DNA of 64,000 nt, taken from contig JAOYTL010000001.1 of NCBI GenBank assembly GCA_025846845.1, positions 248,001-312,000 on the forward strand. Reading direction: 5' to 3'. The stretch comes from Alloboseaceae bacterium BT-24-1 (lineage in GTDB: Bacteria > Pseudomonadota > Alphaproteobacteria > Rhizobiales > Beijerinckiaceae). The notes beneath the pieces are model-generated. The model worked only from the letters and a program-made list of their open reading frames with translations, made no database searches and had not been told where the DNA came from. Below, one piece after another: positions 27,777 to 36,732 of this stretch; the stretch's first letter is position 1, and each line of letters begins with the position of its first letter. A program made the translations under genes and the position numbers.

Positions 27777-28946
27777 TCACGTCGCCAAGGCGCGGATCTG
27801 CACCTGGACCCTGTCGCGGCCGAGCCGCTTCGAGCGGTAGAGCGCCTCGTCGGCGTGCTGCAGTAACGTCTCCAGCTCGCTGCTTGCTGCGTTGCCCTCG
27901 GCGACGCCGATGCTGAGCGTCGGCTGCTGGAGGGGAACGCCGCCCCAATCCGAGAGCACCCGGCCGAATGCAGCCCGGATGCGGTTCGCAACACGCGCGG
28001 CCTCGGTGGCGCTCATATGCGGAAGCACGATGACGAACTCGTCGCCGCCATGGCGCGCCAGGATGTCGCTGGCGCGCAATTCACTCCGCGCCGCTTCGGC
28101 GAAGAGCTCAAGGATACGATCGCCGGCGGCGTGGCCGTGCGAATCGTTGAACGTCTTGAAGTGATCGATATCGATCAGGAGCAGAGCCAGCTGGCCAGGG
28201 CGCTTGCCGGCATCATTCGCCAGTTGGGCCATGGCGCGCTCCAGCCCGCTGCGATTCATCGCGCCGGTGAGAGGATCGTGCTGGGCGATCGAGACCAGCG
28301 TGTTGCGGCTGCGCTCGGCAGCGAGCAAGAGAAGCGCGCCGCTGCGCAGAAGCAGGAACGCGGTTCCGGTCACGGCCAGCCACGGATCGGCGCCCTCCGC
28401 GGGGAAGAGCTCCGAACCGAGCTGGCCGGTCATCGCGAGCCAGGCACGTAGCGCGAACAGCACGACGGTCGGCGCGAACAGGGCGGCCAGGATCGTACCC
28501 GCGACCAGCTTCTCGCGCCGCCACAGCAGCAGGCCTTCCCGGACGAGGAGCGCATCGCAGGCCATGACCAAGGCGGAGACGAGAACGATCCTCCTCACGA
28601 AGCCGTCGGGCTCGTTCCAGAGGAACAAAGGAACAGCAGCGGCAGCGACCGCCAGGACGTAGAGCGGCAAGCGTGCCGGCCGGCCGGCAAAGCTCCTGAC
28701 GCCGAACAGCACCAGGAGATAACCGATCCAGCTGACGGTGTTGGCGAGCGGGATCGAGACGATGTCGGGGATGATGTCCCGCAATCCGACGCCGATCAGG
28801 CCGATACCGATCAGCAGGTTGCTCAGCCCCCACCAGAGCGGCCAGCGCTCGAAGCGGCCAGTGGCATAGGCGGACAACTGCACGAAGCCGATAATCAGGC
28901 AGGTGATCGCACCCGCCAGATAGATTGTCCTCAGATCGAGCAGCAC
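27777..28946 (-). CDS. Membrane GGDEF-domain diguanylate cyclase
   Basis: 389 residues from a GTG at 28946. About six hydrophobic segments fill residues 1-200, then a GGDEF domain (about 225-380) has an intact active site HGGDEFVIVLP and upstream IDHFKTFNDSHGHAAGD. It should make cyclic di-GMP from two GTP in response to an unknown membrane signal. No EAL domain and no obvious RxxD inhibitory site were seen. It faces pncA tail to tail. Confidence 0.9.
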   Translation of the reverse strand: MLLDLRTIYLAGAITCLIIGFVQLSAYATGRFERWPLWWGLSNLLIGIGLIGVGLRDIIPDIVSIPLANTVSWIGYLLVLFGVRSFAGRPARLPLYVLAVAAAAVPLFLWNEPDGFVRRIVLVSALVMACDALLVREGLLLWRREKLVAGTILAALFAPTVVLFALRAWLAMTGQLGSELFPAEGADPWLAVTGTAFLLLRSGALLLLAAERSRNTLVSIAQHDPLTGAMNRSGLERAMAQLANDAGKRPGQLALLLIDIDHFKTFNDSHGHAAGDRILELFAEAARSELRASDILARHGGDEFVIVLPHMSATEAARVANRIRAAFGRVLSDWGGVPLQQPTLSIGVAEGNAASSELETLLQHADEALYRSKRLGRDRVQVQIRALAT

Positions 28947-29003
28947 GCCACGTCATCCAGATCGACTCGGGAAGACGCTAGCAGTGTGGCGTGAACGGAG
29001 GGT

Positions 29004-29927
29004 TCACAGAGGAAGTTTTGTGCTGGCTTGGCCTGTCCCGGTTTCCGCCAGCATGTCCATCAGCCAGCTGCGGAACAGCCTGGCCTTGCGCGGCAGCTCC
29101 GTCCCGGCCGGGTAGTTCAGGAAATAATCCGCCCCGATATGGACCTTGACCGGAAAAGGCTGCGCCAGCCGGCCCTGCACGAGATCGTCCTCGATCAGCT
29201 CGGCGAAGAACAGCGCGACGCCGTGCCCGTCACAGGCAACGCGGCGCAGCGCATGCGAATCGCTGAGCCTCAGGCTCTCGGCCAACTCTGCATCGGCGCT
29301 GCCAGCGGCCTGTGCCCATGCACGCCAGTGACCAAGATCGAATTCGTAGAAGAGCGGCAGTCGCAGCAACATCGCAGGATCGGCAAGTGGTCCGGTCTCG
29401 CCCAGGAGCGCGGGCGCCAGTACCGCAGTGAGCGAGCCGTCGAGAACCTTCTCGGCGCGCACACCCGGCCAGGCGCCGCTACCCCAGTTGATGCCGAGGT
29501 CGATGCCTTCGCGGCGGTGGTCGGCCGGGTGGTAGGAGTGATGCAGCCGCAGGTCGATCTCGGGATGGCGCCTGACGAAGGACATCAGGCGCGGCGTGAG
29601 CCAGGCGGCCGAGAAATAGGGCGCGACGCTGACATTGAGGATCTCCCGGGCACCGCTGCCGGTGACCTGCTCGACGGCTTGCTCGATCGTCTCGAAGGCG
29701 GCGTAGACCCCGGCGAACAGGATCTCGCCCGCATCCGTCAGCCGGTTGCCGGCCGGCTCGCGGTGTAGCAGGCGCACGGACAAGCTCTCTTCCAGCAGCC
29801 TGATCTGCCGGCTGACCGCGGCCTGCGTCACCCCGAGTTCATCCGCCGCCCCGGTGAAGCTCAAGGTCCGCGCCACGGCCTCGAAGGCCCGCATCGCGGT
29901 CAGGGAAGTCATCCGCTTGCGGCGCAT
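29004..29927 (-). CDS. LysR-family transcriptional regulator (GcvA-like)
   Basis: 307 residues. The N-terminal winged helix-turn-helix (MRAFEAVARTLSFTGAADELGVTQAAVSRQIRLLEE) is followed by a periplasmic-binding-protein-like effector domain (about 95-295). The subgroup resembles GcvA/AmpR by its N-terminus. It is divergent from the ornithine-cyclodeaminase-like gene at 30064, the standard arrangement for a LysR protein and its target, and two palindromes lie in the gap. Confidence 0.92.
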   Translation of the reverse strand: MRRKRMTSLTAMRAFEAVARTLSFTGAADELGVTQAAVSRQIRLLEESLSVRLLHREPAGNRLTDAGEILFAGVYAAFETIEQAVEQVTGSGAREILNVSVAPYFSAAWLTPRLMSFVRRHPEIDLRLHHSYHPADHRREGIDLGINWGSGAWPGVRAEKVLDGSLTAVLAPALLGETGPLADPAMLLRLPLFYEFDLGHWRAWAQAAGSADAELAESLRLSDSHALRRVACDGHGVALFFAELIEDDLVQGRLAQPFPVKVHIGADYFLNYPAGTELPRKARLFRSWLMDMLAETGTGQASTKLPL

Positions 29928-29931
29928 CGCT

Positions 29932-30008
29932 ATAATCTCAAGTTATGGGACTTTTCAAAAACTCATTTTTCCTCAAATCCGCGCTGCGTCAAACATAACT
30001 CGAGTAAT
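29932..30008. promoter_or_regulatory. Candidate LysR operators in divergent gap
   Basis: Two dyads occur in an AT-rich gap between the LysR gene and its divergent neighbour. ATAA-N7-TTAT (29932-29946) fits the T-N11-A rule for LysR boxes. ATAACTCGAGTAAT (29995-30008) is a near-palindrome around ACTCGAGT. Their 62-base offset would place one near each promoter. Confidence 0.5.
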
Positions 30009-30063
30009 CCGCGGGCCGCTCTTGAGAGGTGGAGCCGGCGCAGTTTTTAACGCGAGGACATCA

Positions 30064-31071
30064 ATGACGTTCGCCGCCACCATTACGCCCAGGCGCAGCG
30101 CTGCCGAGATCGAAAAAGGCGCCTTGCCGGTGCTGCATCTGAGCGAAGCCGATGTCGTGCGCCTGCTCGATCCGGCGCAGCTGCTCGACGGGCTCGCAGA
30201 CGGCTTCAGGGCAATGGCGCGCGGCGAAGTCCAGGCGCCGGATCGGCCCGAGATCACGGTTCCCGGCAAGGGCTTTTCGCTCGCGATGCCAGCCTGGACC
30301 GCGGGGATGAATCTCACCGTGAAGATCGTCAACGTCTTCGAGGCCAATCTCGATATCGACCTGCCAAACCATCTCGCTGTGATCATACTGTTCGATCCGC
30401 AGACCGGCGCGCCCGTCTGCATCATGGACGGCACTTACATCACGGCGATCCGCACCGCCGCGTCGGCCATCCTCTCGGTCCGGGCTCTCGCGCGGCCCGA
30501 GGCCCGCATCGCGACACTGATAGGTGCGGGAGTACAGGGGCGGGAGCATCTGCGGCTCCTGCCGCTGGTACGCGAGTTCGATGAGATCCGTGTCGCTTCG
30601 CTGCACTACGAGGATGCCGAGAGGCTCGCTGCCAGCTGTCCACGGGCGCGGCCCGTGCGCGATGTCGAGGCCGCTGTGCGCAGCTCGGACGTCGTCTGCC
30701 TGGCGAGCCATGCCTATGAGCCGGTGATCGCGAGCGAGTGGGTCCAGCCAGGCACGCATGTGTCGTCGGTCGGCTACGCTCCGCCCCGGGGCGAACTGCC
30801 GGTCGAGCTCCTTGGCCAGGCGCAGCTCTTCGTCGAAAGCGACGAGGCGTTCAGGCCACCGCCCGTCGGCTGTGCCGAGCTTTCCGGACGCGACCCTGCC
30901 GGCGCGACCACGCTCGGCGACCTGTTCTGCGGTGCCAGGGCGGGCAGGGCGAGCGCCGACCGGATCACGCTCTACAAGGCGATGGGCATCGCCATGGAGG
31001 ACATGGTCGCGGCCGACATCGTCTATCGGCGCGCGCGCGCCGAAGGAAACGCCCAGCGCATCACGCTCTGA
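30064..31071 (+). CDS. Ornithine cyclodeaminase / mu-crystallin family protein
   Basis: 335 residues from the ATG at 30064; the longer open frame overlaps the LysR gene. The fold has an N-terminal substrate domain (LSEADVVRLLDPAQLLDGLADGF) and a Rossmann NAD(P) domain with IGAGVQGREHL. Family members act on ornithine, proline, alanine, ketimines or related imines. Substrate cannot be assigned. The neighbours, a branched-chain-type binding protein and a RidA-like protein that handles imines, point to amino-acid or imine metabolism under the divergent LysR. Confidence 0.85.
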   Translation: MTFAATITPRRSAAEIEKGALPVLHLSEADVVRLLDPAQLLDGLADGFRAMARGEVQAPDRPEITVPGKGFSLAMPAWTAGMNLTVKIVNVFEANLDIDLPNHLAVIILFDPQTGAPVCIMDGTYITAIRTAASAILSVRALARPEARIATLIGAGVQGREHLRLLPLVREFDEIRVASLHYEDAERLAASCPRARPVRDVEAAVRSSDVVCLASHAYEPVIASEWVQPGTHVSSVGYAPPRGELPVELLGQAQLFVESDEAFRPPPVGCAELSGRDPAGATTLGDLFCGARAGRASADRITLYKAMGIAMEDMVAADIVYRRARAEGNAQRITL

Positions 31072-31171
31072 TCGCGAGAGCCTATCGGGCCCGGCCAGGC
31101 GCGCCCTCCGGCGCCGTCCGCGCTCGCGCCCGCCACCCAGCCGGCCCGGCCGGCAGCAATGGAGATATCCC

Positions 31172-32281
31172 ATGCACAGGATCATAGGTCCGATCATGCT
31201 TTCCTGGCTTTCGGCGGTCGTGTCTGTACCGGCCTTCGCGCAGGTGCGGATCGCCCTGGCGGGGCCGATGACCGGGGCGAATGCGAGCTTCGGCGATCAG
31301 CTGCGGGCGGGAGCCGAAGCGGCGGTCGCGCAGATCAACGCAAAGGGCGGCGTGCGCGGCGAGAAGCTCGAACTCGTCGTCGCCGACGATGCCTGCGATC
31401 CGCGTCAGGCAGTCTCGGTCGCGAACAAGCTGACAGGTGACGGCGTGCGCTTCATCGCCGGTCATTTCTGCTCCGGCTCGACCCTGCCTGCGAGCGAGGT
31501 CTATGCCGAGGCGGGCGCCGTCGTCATCACCGTCTCGACCAATCCCAAGATAACCGAGCGCGGCATGAAGGCGCTGTTCCGGATTGGCGGGCGCGACGAC
31601 CAGCAGGGGCCGACCGCGGCCGAGTTCATCGTCAAGAGTTACGCCGGCCGTCGCATCGCGATCGTGCACGATAAGAGCTCGTTCGGAGCAGGCCTGGCGG
31701 GCGAGGTCCGCAACCGGCTTACCGCTACGGGGCAACGCATTGCGTTCGATACCGGCATCAATGCCGGCGAGAAGGATCACAGCGCCCTGATCTCGCGGCT
31801 CAAGGCGGCCCGCGCCGAAGTCCTCTTCTTCGGCGGCTATCATACCGAAGCCGGATTGATCATGCGCCAGGCGGGCGATCAGGGCCTGAAGCTCGACATG
31901 GTCGGCGGCGATCCGCTCGCCTCGAGCGAATTTGCCGCGGTAGCCGGCGATGCTGCCAACGGGGTCCATTTCACCTTCGCGCCGGATCCGCGCAAGAATC
32001 CGGCTTCGAGCGAGGCGGTGCAGGCAATGCGCGCGCGCAATCTCGAGCCGGAAGGCTGGGCGCTCTACTCCTACGCTACCGTCCAGATTTTCGCCGAGGC
32101 GATCGCGCAGGCGAACTCCACCGAGCCGCGGGCGGTTGCGCAGGCCGTTGCTGGCTCGCGCTTCACGACCGCGGTCGGCGAGGTCCGTTTCGACGCCAAG
32201 GGCGACAATCTCCAGCCCGGCTTCGTCGTCTATCGCTGGCAGGGCGGCAAATCCGACTACGCCACCGGCCAGGCAAGATGA
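31172..32281 (+). CDS. Branched-chain amino acid type ABC substrate-binding protein (LivK-like)
   Basis: 369 residues. The signal peptide MHRIIGPIMLSWLSAVVSVP ends at AFAQ. The mature protein is a type I periplasmic binding protein with the LivJ/LivK start VRIALAGPMTGANASFGDQ and the pattern INAKGGVRGEKLELVVADD. It should bind an amino acid or small carboxylate. No permease or ATPase genes are nearby, so it is an orphan receptor or shares a transporter elsewhere. It follows the cyclodeaminase-like gene by 100 bases on the same strand. Confidence 0.9.
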   Translation: MHRIIGPIMLSWLSAVVSVPAFAQVRIALAGPMTGANASFGDQLRAGAEAAVAQINAKGGVRGEKLELVVADDACDPRQAVSVANKLTGDGVRFIAGHFCSGSTLPASEVYAEAGAVVITVSTNPKITERGMKALFRIGGRDDQQGPTAAEFIVKSYAGRRIAIVHDKSSFGAGLAGEVRNRLTATGQRIAFDTGINAGEKDHSALISRLKAARAEVLFFGGYHTEAGLIMRQAGDQGLKLDMVGGDPLASSEFAAVAGDAANGVHFTFAPDPRKNPASSEAVQAMRARNLEPEGWALYSYATVQIFAEAIAQANSTEPRAVAQAVAGSRFTTAVGEVRFDAKGDNLQPGFVVYRWQGGKSDYATGQAR

Positions 32282-32302
32282 GGATACCACTGCTGGCCCG
32301 CC

Positions 32303-32689
32303 TCAGGCAGCGGCGATCACCTCGATCTCGACGAGCCAGTCCTCGCGCAGGGTCTGCGCCACGATCGCGGTGGTCGGGATGGCGCGGCCGCCGAGGGCGG
32401 TGAGACGAGCGTTCTGGTTGGCCTCGACGAAGTTGGCATCGCGCAGATAGCTGGTCAGGCGTACGATGTTATCGACGCCCATGCCGGCCGAGGCGAGGAT
32501 CGCGCGCAGATTGTTCCAGATCAGCGCGAGCTGCTCTTCGAGCGTCTCCCCGGGCTTGCCTGCTTCGTCCAGCCCCATGGTGCCGCTAACGAAGAGCAGG
32601 CGCTGCGGCGCGACGACCTCGATTGCGTGGGCGTAGTCCGAGGTCGCCGGGTAGATGCCGCGGCTCGGATTATGGGCGATCACCTGCAT
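32303..32689 (-). CDS. RidA-family (YjgF/UK114) protein lacking the catalytic arginine
   Basis: 128 residues, typical size. The fold is recognised by LLFVSGTMGLDEAGKPGETLEEQ, the LASAGMGVDNIVRLTSYLRD segment and the final VEIEVIAAA. RidA proteins deaminate reactive enamines/imines. By eye the deaminase Arg (Arg105 in E. coli RidA) falls at a Thr in RAIPTTAIV, so this is probably one of the divergent Rid groups without standard imine deaminase activity. It converges on the substrate-binding-protein gene. Confidence 0.85.
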   Translation of the reverse strand: MQVIAHNPSRGIYPATSDYAHAIEVVAPQRLLFVSGTMGLDEAGKPGETLEEQLALIWNNLRAILASAGMGVDNIVRLTSYLRDANFVEANQNARLTALGGRAIPTTAIVAQTLREDWLVEIEVIAAA

Positions 32690-32998
32690 GGTTTCCTCCT
32701 CGCCGTCGTTGGCTGAACGTTGTCCGGCGAGGGAGTGTTATGGCTGGAGGAGGTTCGGGCAGAAGCGGAAAAGCGAGAGCCGGGCGAAATACAGATGGCA
32801 TTCCGCTTCGGCGACCTGTGCGGCGGGGAGGTGGCGCTTTCGGCGAAACGATATCAGGCCTTCACAAGGACGGCCCGCTTTCGCAGCGCGCGCGGGTTGG
32901 TTTGTCGCGTCCTTGTCGCACCTGGCAGGAAGGCTATTCTGGCGCTGGGGAAGCGGGGCTTGCATCTTTCGGATGCGTTCAACTTGAGAGAGATTGTC
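32690..32998. other. Intergenic region between ridA-like gene and secreted-protein gene
   Basis: 309 bases between divergent genes. The frame of the plus-strand gene stays open to 32720, but those residues lack a signal peptide and do not look coding. A small hairpin GCATC-TTTCG-GATGC lies about 25-40 bases before the start at 32999. Nothing else was recognised. Confidence 0.45.
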
Positions 32999-33391
32999 AT
33001 GCTGCTTTCCTTCAAGCGTTTCAGCGCGCTCGCCGCCTTTGCGGCTCTGTCCAGCGGCCAGGCTTTTGCCCAGAGCCAGGCCGATCAACTGGCGATGGCC
33101 TATCAGGCCGGCCGCAACCAGCTCGGAATCCTGAGCTATTGCGCCGAGAAGGGCCATGTCGGCGCCGATGTCGTCGCGATCCAGGCCAAGGTGCTGGCGC
33201 TGATTCCGCCGCCGGCCGACAAGAGCGCCGGAGACACGGCCGAAGCCGCCGGCAAGAAGGGCACGATCGCGATGATGGGCGTGACCCAGGATCTCGAGAC
33301 GATCGCCAAGGCGCAGGGCGGCACAGCCGCAGCCTATTGCAAGCAGATCGGCGACGTCGTGCAGAAGGCGGCGGCATCGCTGCCGAAGTGA
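32999..33391 (+). CDS. Small secreted protein of unknown function
   Basis: 130 residues. The signal peptide MLLSFKRFSALAAFAALSSG ends QAFAQ; the mature chain of about 105 residues is helical and has two Cys (SYCAEKG and AAYCKQIGD) that could form a disulphide. It should be periplasmic or secreted. The family was not recognised. A degraded copy of its 3' half lies at 60273-60374, beyond the oxalate locus. The downstream gap holds a dispersed repeat. Confidence 0.75.
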   Translation: MLLSFKRFSALAAFAALSSGQAFAQSQADQLAMAYQAGRNQLGILSYCAEKGHVGADVVAIQAKVLALIPPPADKSAGDTAEAAGKKGTIAMMGVTQDLETIAKAQGGTAAAYCKQIGDVVQKAAASLPK

Positions 33392-33504
33392 GCTCTGCGA
33401 AAGCGGACGCAACGGAAACGGATCACCACCGGCGTCCCGCGGCGCTCTGCTGCCGCTTATAAGCGAACGCCCGTAGGACGAGCCTGCGGGCGGGCAAACC
33501 TATG

Positions 33505-33610
33505 CGTCATTCTCGGGCGCAACGAAGCGAAGACCGAGAATCTCAGGACCAGAAGGCGCTGATTAGAGTCTCTTCCGGCCTGAGATGCTCGGTCGAGCCC
33601 GAGCATGACG
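33505..33610. repeat. Dispersed palindromic intergenic repeat
   Basis: A 106-base imperfect palindrome ending in CGTCATTCTCGGGC and GCCCGAGCATGACG, with inner arms GAGAATCTCAGG and CCTGAGATGCTC. It is of the same general type as the element at 6766-6863 (ends CGTCAT/ATGACG) with a different core, consistent with a family of mosaic repeats. Confidence 0.75.
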
Positions 33611-33677
33611 TGCGCGCCCATGCCCCCGAAAACTCTCCGATCGACCGGATGATAACCGGTTGTCGACATGGTCGCGT

Positions 33678-33698
33678 TCTGGCATAATGTATGCCAGA
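33678..33698. promoter_or_regulatory. GntR-type operator, site 1
   Basis: A perfect 9-base inverted repeat TCTGGCATA / TATGCCAGA around ATG, 46 bases before the CoA-ligase start codon. In the TGGCAT-N5-ATGCCA layout it matches four other intergenic sites in the locus. GntR/FCD regulators, two of which are encoded in the locus, usually bind short dyads of this size. Confidence 0.75.
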
Positions 33699-33743
33699 TT
33701 ATAACAGCGCCGCAAACGGCGCGATGGCGGGAGGGACCGGGTC

Positions 33744-34913
33744 GTGAGAATCCATGAGTTCCAAGCGAAGCATCTGCTGGCACGCTACGGGCTGACTGCT
33801 CCGGAAGGCAGTGTCGCGATCACCGCCCGAGAAGCCGGCGAGATTGCGCAGCGTCTCGGTGGTCCGGTGGTGGTCAAGGCGCAGATCCATGCCGGTGGCC
33901 GCGCCCGTGCCGGCGGAATTCGGCGGGCGGAGACCGCCGCGGCTGCTCAGGCGGCCGCCGGGGAACGGTTCGGCAAGACGCTCGTGACCGCCCAGACCGG
34001 GCCGGCGGGCCAGGTCGTCAGGCGTGTCCTCGTCGAGCGAGCGCTGCCGACGCGCCGCGAATTGCATCTCGCCCTGCTGGTCGATTCCACCTCGGGCGAG
34101 GTGATGCTGATCGGCAGTGAACGGGGCGGCGCCGATATCGAGGAGCAGGCGGCGCGCGGCGAGCTCCATATCCGCGAGCTCAGGCTCGGGACCGGCAACG
34201 AGGCACGGGTCCAGGATGTGGCGGAATTCGTCGCGACGCTCGGCCTGGAAGGGACGCTGCACCAGCAGGGCTGCGCGCTTGTGGACGGCCTGCGGCGGGC
34301 CTTCGTCGAACTCGACGCCAGCCTGATCGAGATCAACCCGCTCGCGATCACCGAAGACGGCAGGCTGGTCGCGCTCGACGCCAAGATGACGCTCGACGAC
34401 AACGCCCTGTTCCGGCATCCCGAGCTCGCGGCACTGCGCGACGAGGACGACACCAGCGCCGCCGAATTGCAGGCCCAGCGCCATCAGCTCAATTATGTCC
34501 AGCTCGACGGCGATATCGGCATGGTGGCGAATGGCGCGGGGCTTGGTCTCGCTACGCTCGACATGGTCGTCGCTGCCAAGGGCCGGCCGGCCAACTTCAT
34601 GGATATCCGGACCACAGCCAAGAGCCTCGACATCGCCCATGGCTTCGGGCTGCTGCTCGACAATCCGGCGACGCGCGCGATCCTGATCAACGTGCATGGC
34701 GGCGGCATGCAGGCCTGCGACACCATCGCCGAGGGGCTCGGCATCGCCTTGCGCCGTACCGGCCGCTCGCTGCCGCTGGTCGTGCGCCTCGCCGGCAACA
34801 ACGCCGATTTCGGGCGCTCGCGCCTGCAGAACTTCGGCTGCGCGGTGATCGACTGCCCGGACATGTGGACTGCGGCCACGAAAGCGGTCGCGCTGGCGCA
34901 GAGGGGAGCCTGA
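33744..34913 (+). CDS. ADP-forming CoA ligase beta subunit (SucC/MtkA-like)
   Basis: 389 residues from a GTG at 33744 after GGGAGGG. The ATP-grasp fold of the succinyl-CoA/malyl-CoA ligase beta subunit is clear (VRIHEFQAKHLLARYGL; VVVKAQIHAGGRARAGG; LIEINPLAI). With the alpha subunit four bases downstream it should couple ATP to CoA-thioester formation on a small carboxylic acid. It differs from the second, more standard SucC in this window, and an operator lies directly upstream, so its substrate is probably linked to oxalate metabolism (oxalate, glyoxylate pathway acid or malate). The substrate is an inference. Confidence 0.85.
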   Translation: MRIHEFQAKHLLARYGLTAPEGSVAITAREAGEIAQRLGGPVVVKAQIHAGGRARAGGIRRAETAAAAQAAAGERFGKTLVTAQTGPAGQVVRRVLVERALPTRRELHLALLVDSTSGEVMLIGSERGGADIEEQAARGELHIRELRLGTGNEARVQDVAEFVATLGLEGTLHQQGCALVDGLRRAFVELDASLIEINPLAITEDGRLVALDAKMTLDDNALFRHPELAALRDEDDTSAAELQAQRHQLNYVQLDGDIGMVANGAGLGLATLDMVVAAKGRPANFMDIRTTAKSLDIAHGFGLLLDNPATRAILINVHGGGMQACDTIAEGLGIALRRTGRSLPLVVRLAGNNADFGRSRLQNFGCAVIDCPDMWTAATKAVALAQRGA

Positions 34914-34916
34914 GCC

Positions 34917-35798
34917 ATGGCCGTCTTTCTGAATCGCGAGACCCGCGTTCTCTGCCAGGGCATGACCGGCTGGGCCGGCACTTATCATGTCGCGCGGATG
35001 ATGGAGTATGGCACGCAGGTCGTCGGCGGCGTGACGCCGGGCAAGGGCGGTCGCTCGCATCTGAATTTGCCCGTCTATGAGCGCGTTGCAGAAGCGAGGC
35101 GCGAGACCGGCGCCAATGCCAGCATCGTCTTCGTACCGCCGGCCAATGCCGCGGCCGCGATGATCGAGGCGATCGAAGCCGAGATGCCGCTGGTTGTCAC
35201 CGTCACCGAGCGCGTGCCGACGCTGGACATGGTGCGGGTGCGCGCCGCGCTGAAGGGCGGGCGCACCACCCTGGTCGGCGCCAATTCGCAGGGCATCCTC
35301 GTGCCGGGCGTCGGCAAGCTCGGCGTCATGGCCACGGGCAGCGAGCGTCCCGGTGGTGTCGGCATCATCTCGCGCTCGGCCTCGTTGACGAGCGAGGTCG
35401 TGGCGCAGGTCACCGCGGCGGGACTCGGCCAGTCGACGACGATCGGCGTCGGCGGCGACCCGATCCATGGCATCGGCATGCGCGAATGCCTCGAGTTCCT
35501 GCTGGACGATGCCGATACCGAAGGCGTGGTGCTGATCGGCGAGATCGGCGGCACGGAGGAAGAAGAGGTCGCCGAATACCTCGCCGGCACGCCGGCGTCG
35601 AAGCCCGTCGTCGCGCTGATCGTCGGCCGCGAGGCGCCGCTGGAGCGCCGCATGGGCCATGCCGGCGCGCTCACCTTGCGCGGCAAGGGCGATGCGGCGG
35701 GCAAGATCAAGGCACTGGAGGCTGCCGGCGTTCGGGTAGCTGCGAGCGCCCATCTCGTCGGCGAGACCATCAGGCAGGCGCTCGCCGAGCGTGGGTAA
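34917..35798 (+). CDS. ADP-forming CoA ligase alpha subunit (SucD/MtkB-like)
   Basis: 293 residues, normal for a SucD-type alpha subunit. The CoA-binding N-terminus NRETRVLCQGMTGWAGTYH and the phosphohistidine loop RRMGHAGAL are present. It forms the ligase with the preceding beta subunit, separated by three bases. Substrate-side residues differ from the standard SucD at 43261: for example NSQGILVPG replaces NCPGIVTAG. This supports a non-succinate substrate. Confidence 0.85.
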   Translation: MAVFLNRETRVLCQGMTGWAGTYHVARMMEYGTQVVGGVTPGKGGRSHLNLPVYERVAEARRETGANASIVFVPPANAAAAMIEAIEAEMPLVVTVTERVPTLDMVRVRAALKGGRTTLVGANSQGILVPGVGKLGVMATGSERPGGVGIISRSASLTSEVVAQVTAAGLGQSTTIGVGGDPIHGIGMRECLEFLLDDADTEGVVLIGEIGGTEEEEVAEYLAGTPASKPVVALIVGREAPLERRMGHAGALTLRGKGDAAGKIKALEAAGVRVAASAHLVGETIRQALAERG

Positions 35799-35835
35799 CG
35801 CCATTCCCTGCCTGCGGGAGAAGGGAAGGAGCGCC

Positions 35836-36666
35836 TCACTCCCGCTTTGGCAGCCGGCCGCCGATCGAGCGGGTGATCTCGTCGGCGGCGCGGCGCACCA
35901 TCGGGCCGTAGTCGTCGAGCTTGCGCGGGGTGACGCGCACGGTCGGCCCCGAGACCGAAACGCCGGCGATCGCTTCGGCATGCTCGTTGAAGATCGGCGC
36001 GGCGACGCAGCGCATGCCGAGGGTGCGTTCCTCGTCGTCGAGGGCCCAGCCGTTGCGACGCCCCTGTGCGAGCTCGCGCAGGAGCTCGGCGAGATCGGTG
36101 ATCGTGTGCTCGGTGAAGCGCTCGAGGCGCCGGAGCGCGCAGATCTGGCGCACGCAGTGCTCGGGGAACTCGGCCAGCAGCGCCTTGCCGACGCCCGATG
36201 CATGCATCGCGCCGCGGCTGCCTGCCCGGAAGAAGGCGCGCAACGTGTCGTGGCTCTCGACCTGCGAGATGAACACCACCTCGCCATTGTCCTCGATGCC
36301 GAGATTGACGGTCTCGCCGCTGGCCTCCATCAGCGCATGCATGGTGGCGCGTCCCATGTTCGCGACGCGGCGGTTGCGCAGGAAGGCCGAGCCGGTCTTG
36401 AAGGCGCCGACGCCGACCAGCCAGATGCCGCGCTCCATGTCGTGCTGGACGTAAGCGCGGCTCTCCAGAGTCAGCAGGACGCGATGCGCTGTCGAGGCCG
36501 AGACGCCCGAGCGCCGGCTGAGCTCGCTGAGCGTCAGGCCGTCCTCATCGGCAAGGATTTCGAGCAGCGCCAACCCGCGATCGAGCGCCTGCACCGCTCC
36601 GCCGGCGATCGCCGTCTTCAGCGAGCGCGGCCGCCCGCGCCCCTTGCGTTGCTCGATCGGGCTCAT
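35836..36666 (-). CDS. IclR-family transcriptional regulator
   Basis: 276 residues from the ATG at 36666, after a strong AAGGAGGT site; the frame runs on to 36726. An N-terminal winged helix (LTLSELSRRSGVSASTAHRVLLTLES) precedes the IclR effector domain (about 100-270; GRATMHALMEASGETVNLGI, MHASGVGKALLAE). It resembles AllR-type regulators that respond to glyoxylate. It is divergent from gcl, and AT-rich dyads fill the gap. It probably controls gcl-hyi-glxR and itself. Confidence 0.9.
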   Translation of the reverse strand: MSPIEQRKGRGRPRSLKTAIAGGAVQALDRGLALLEILADEDGLTLSELSRRSGVSASTAHRVLLTLESRAYVQHDMERGIWLVGVGAFKTGSAFLRNRRVANMGRATMHALMEASGETVNLGIEDNGEVVFISQVESHDTLRAFFRAGSRGAMHASGVGKALLAEFPEHCVRQICALRRLERFTEHTITDLAELLRELAQGRRNGWALDDEERTLGMRCVAAPIFNEHAEAIAGVSVSGPTVRVTPRKLDDYGPMVRRAADEITRSIGGRLPKRE

Positions 36667-36732
36667 GCGCACCTCCTTGACCGCCGCCGGGACGGTAGCA
36701 GACCACGGCTGGCCAGCCATGGCCAATTCAAA

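Larger units (their letters stand above)
33392..33743. other. Intergenic region with repeat and operator
   Basis: 352 bases without a gene. It contains a dispersed palindromic repeat (33505-33610) and the first operator of the oxalate locus (33678-33698), followed by the ribosome-binding site GGGAGGGACC for the CoA-ligase gene at 33744. It marks the left boundary of the oxalate region. Confidence 0.6.

Noticed and set aside
32720..32998. N-terminal extension of the secreted protein at 32999
   Set aside because: The extension would bury a clear signal peptide, and codon pattern and residues look non-coding.
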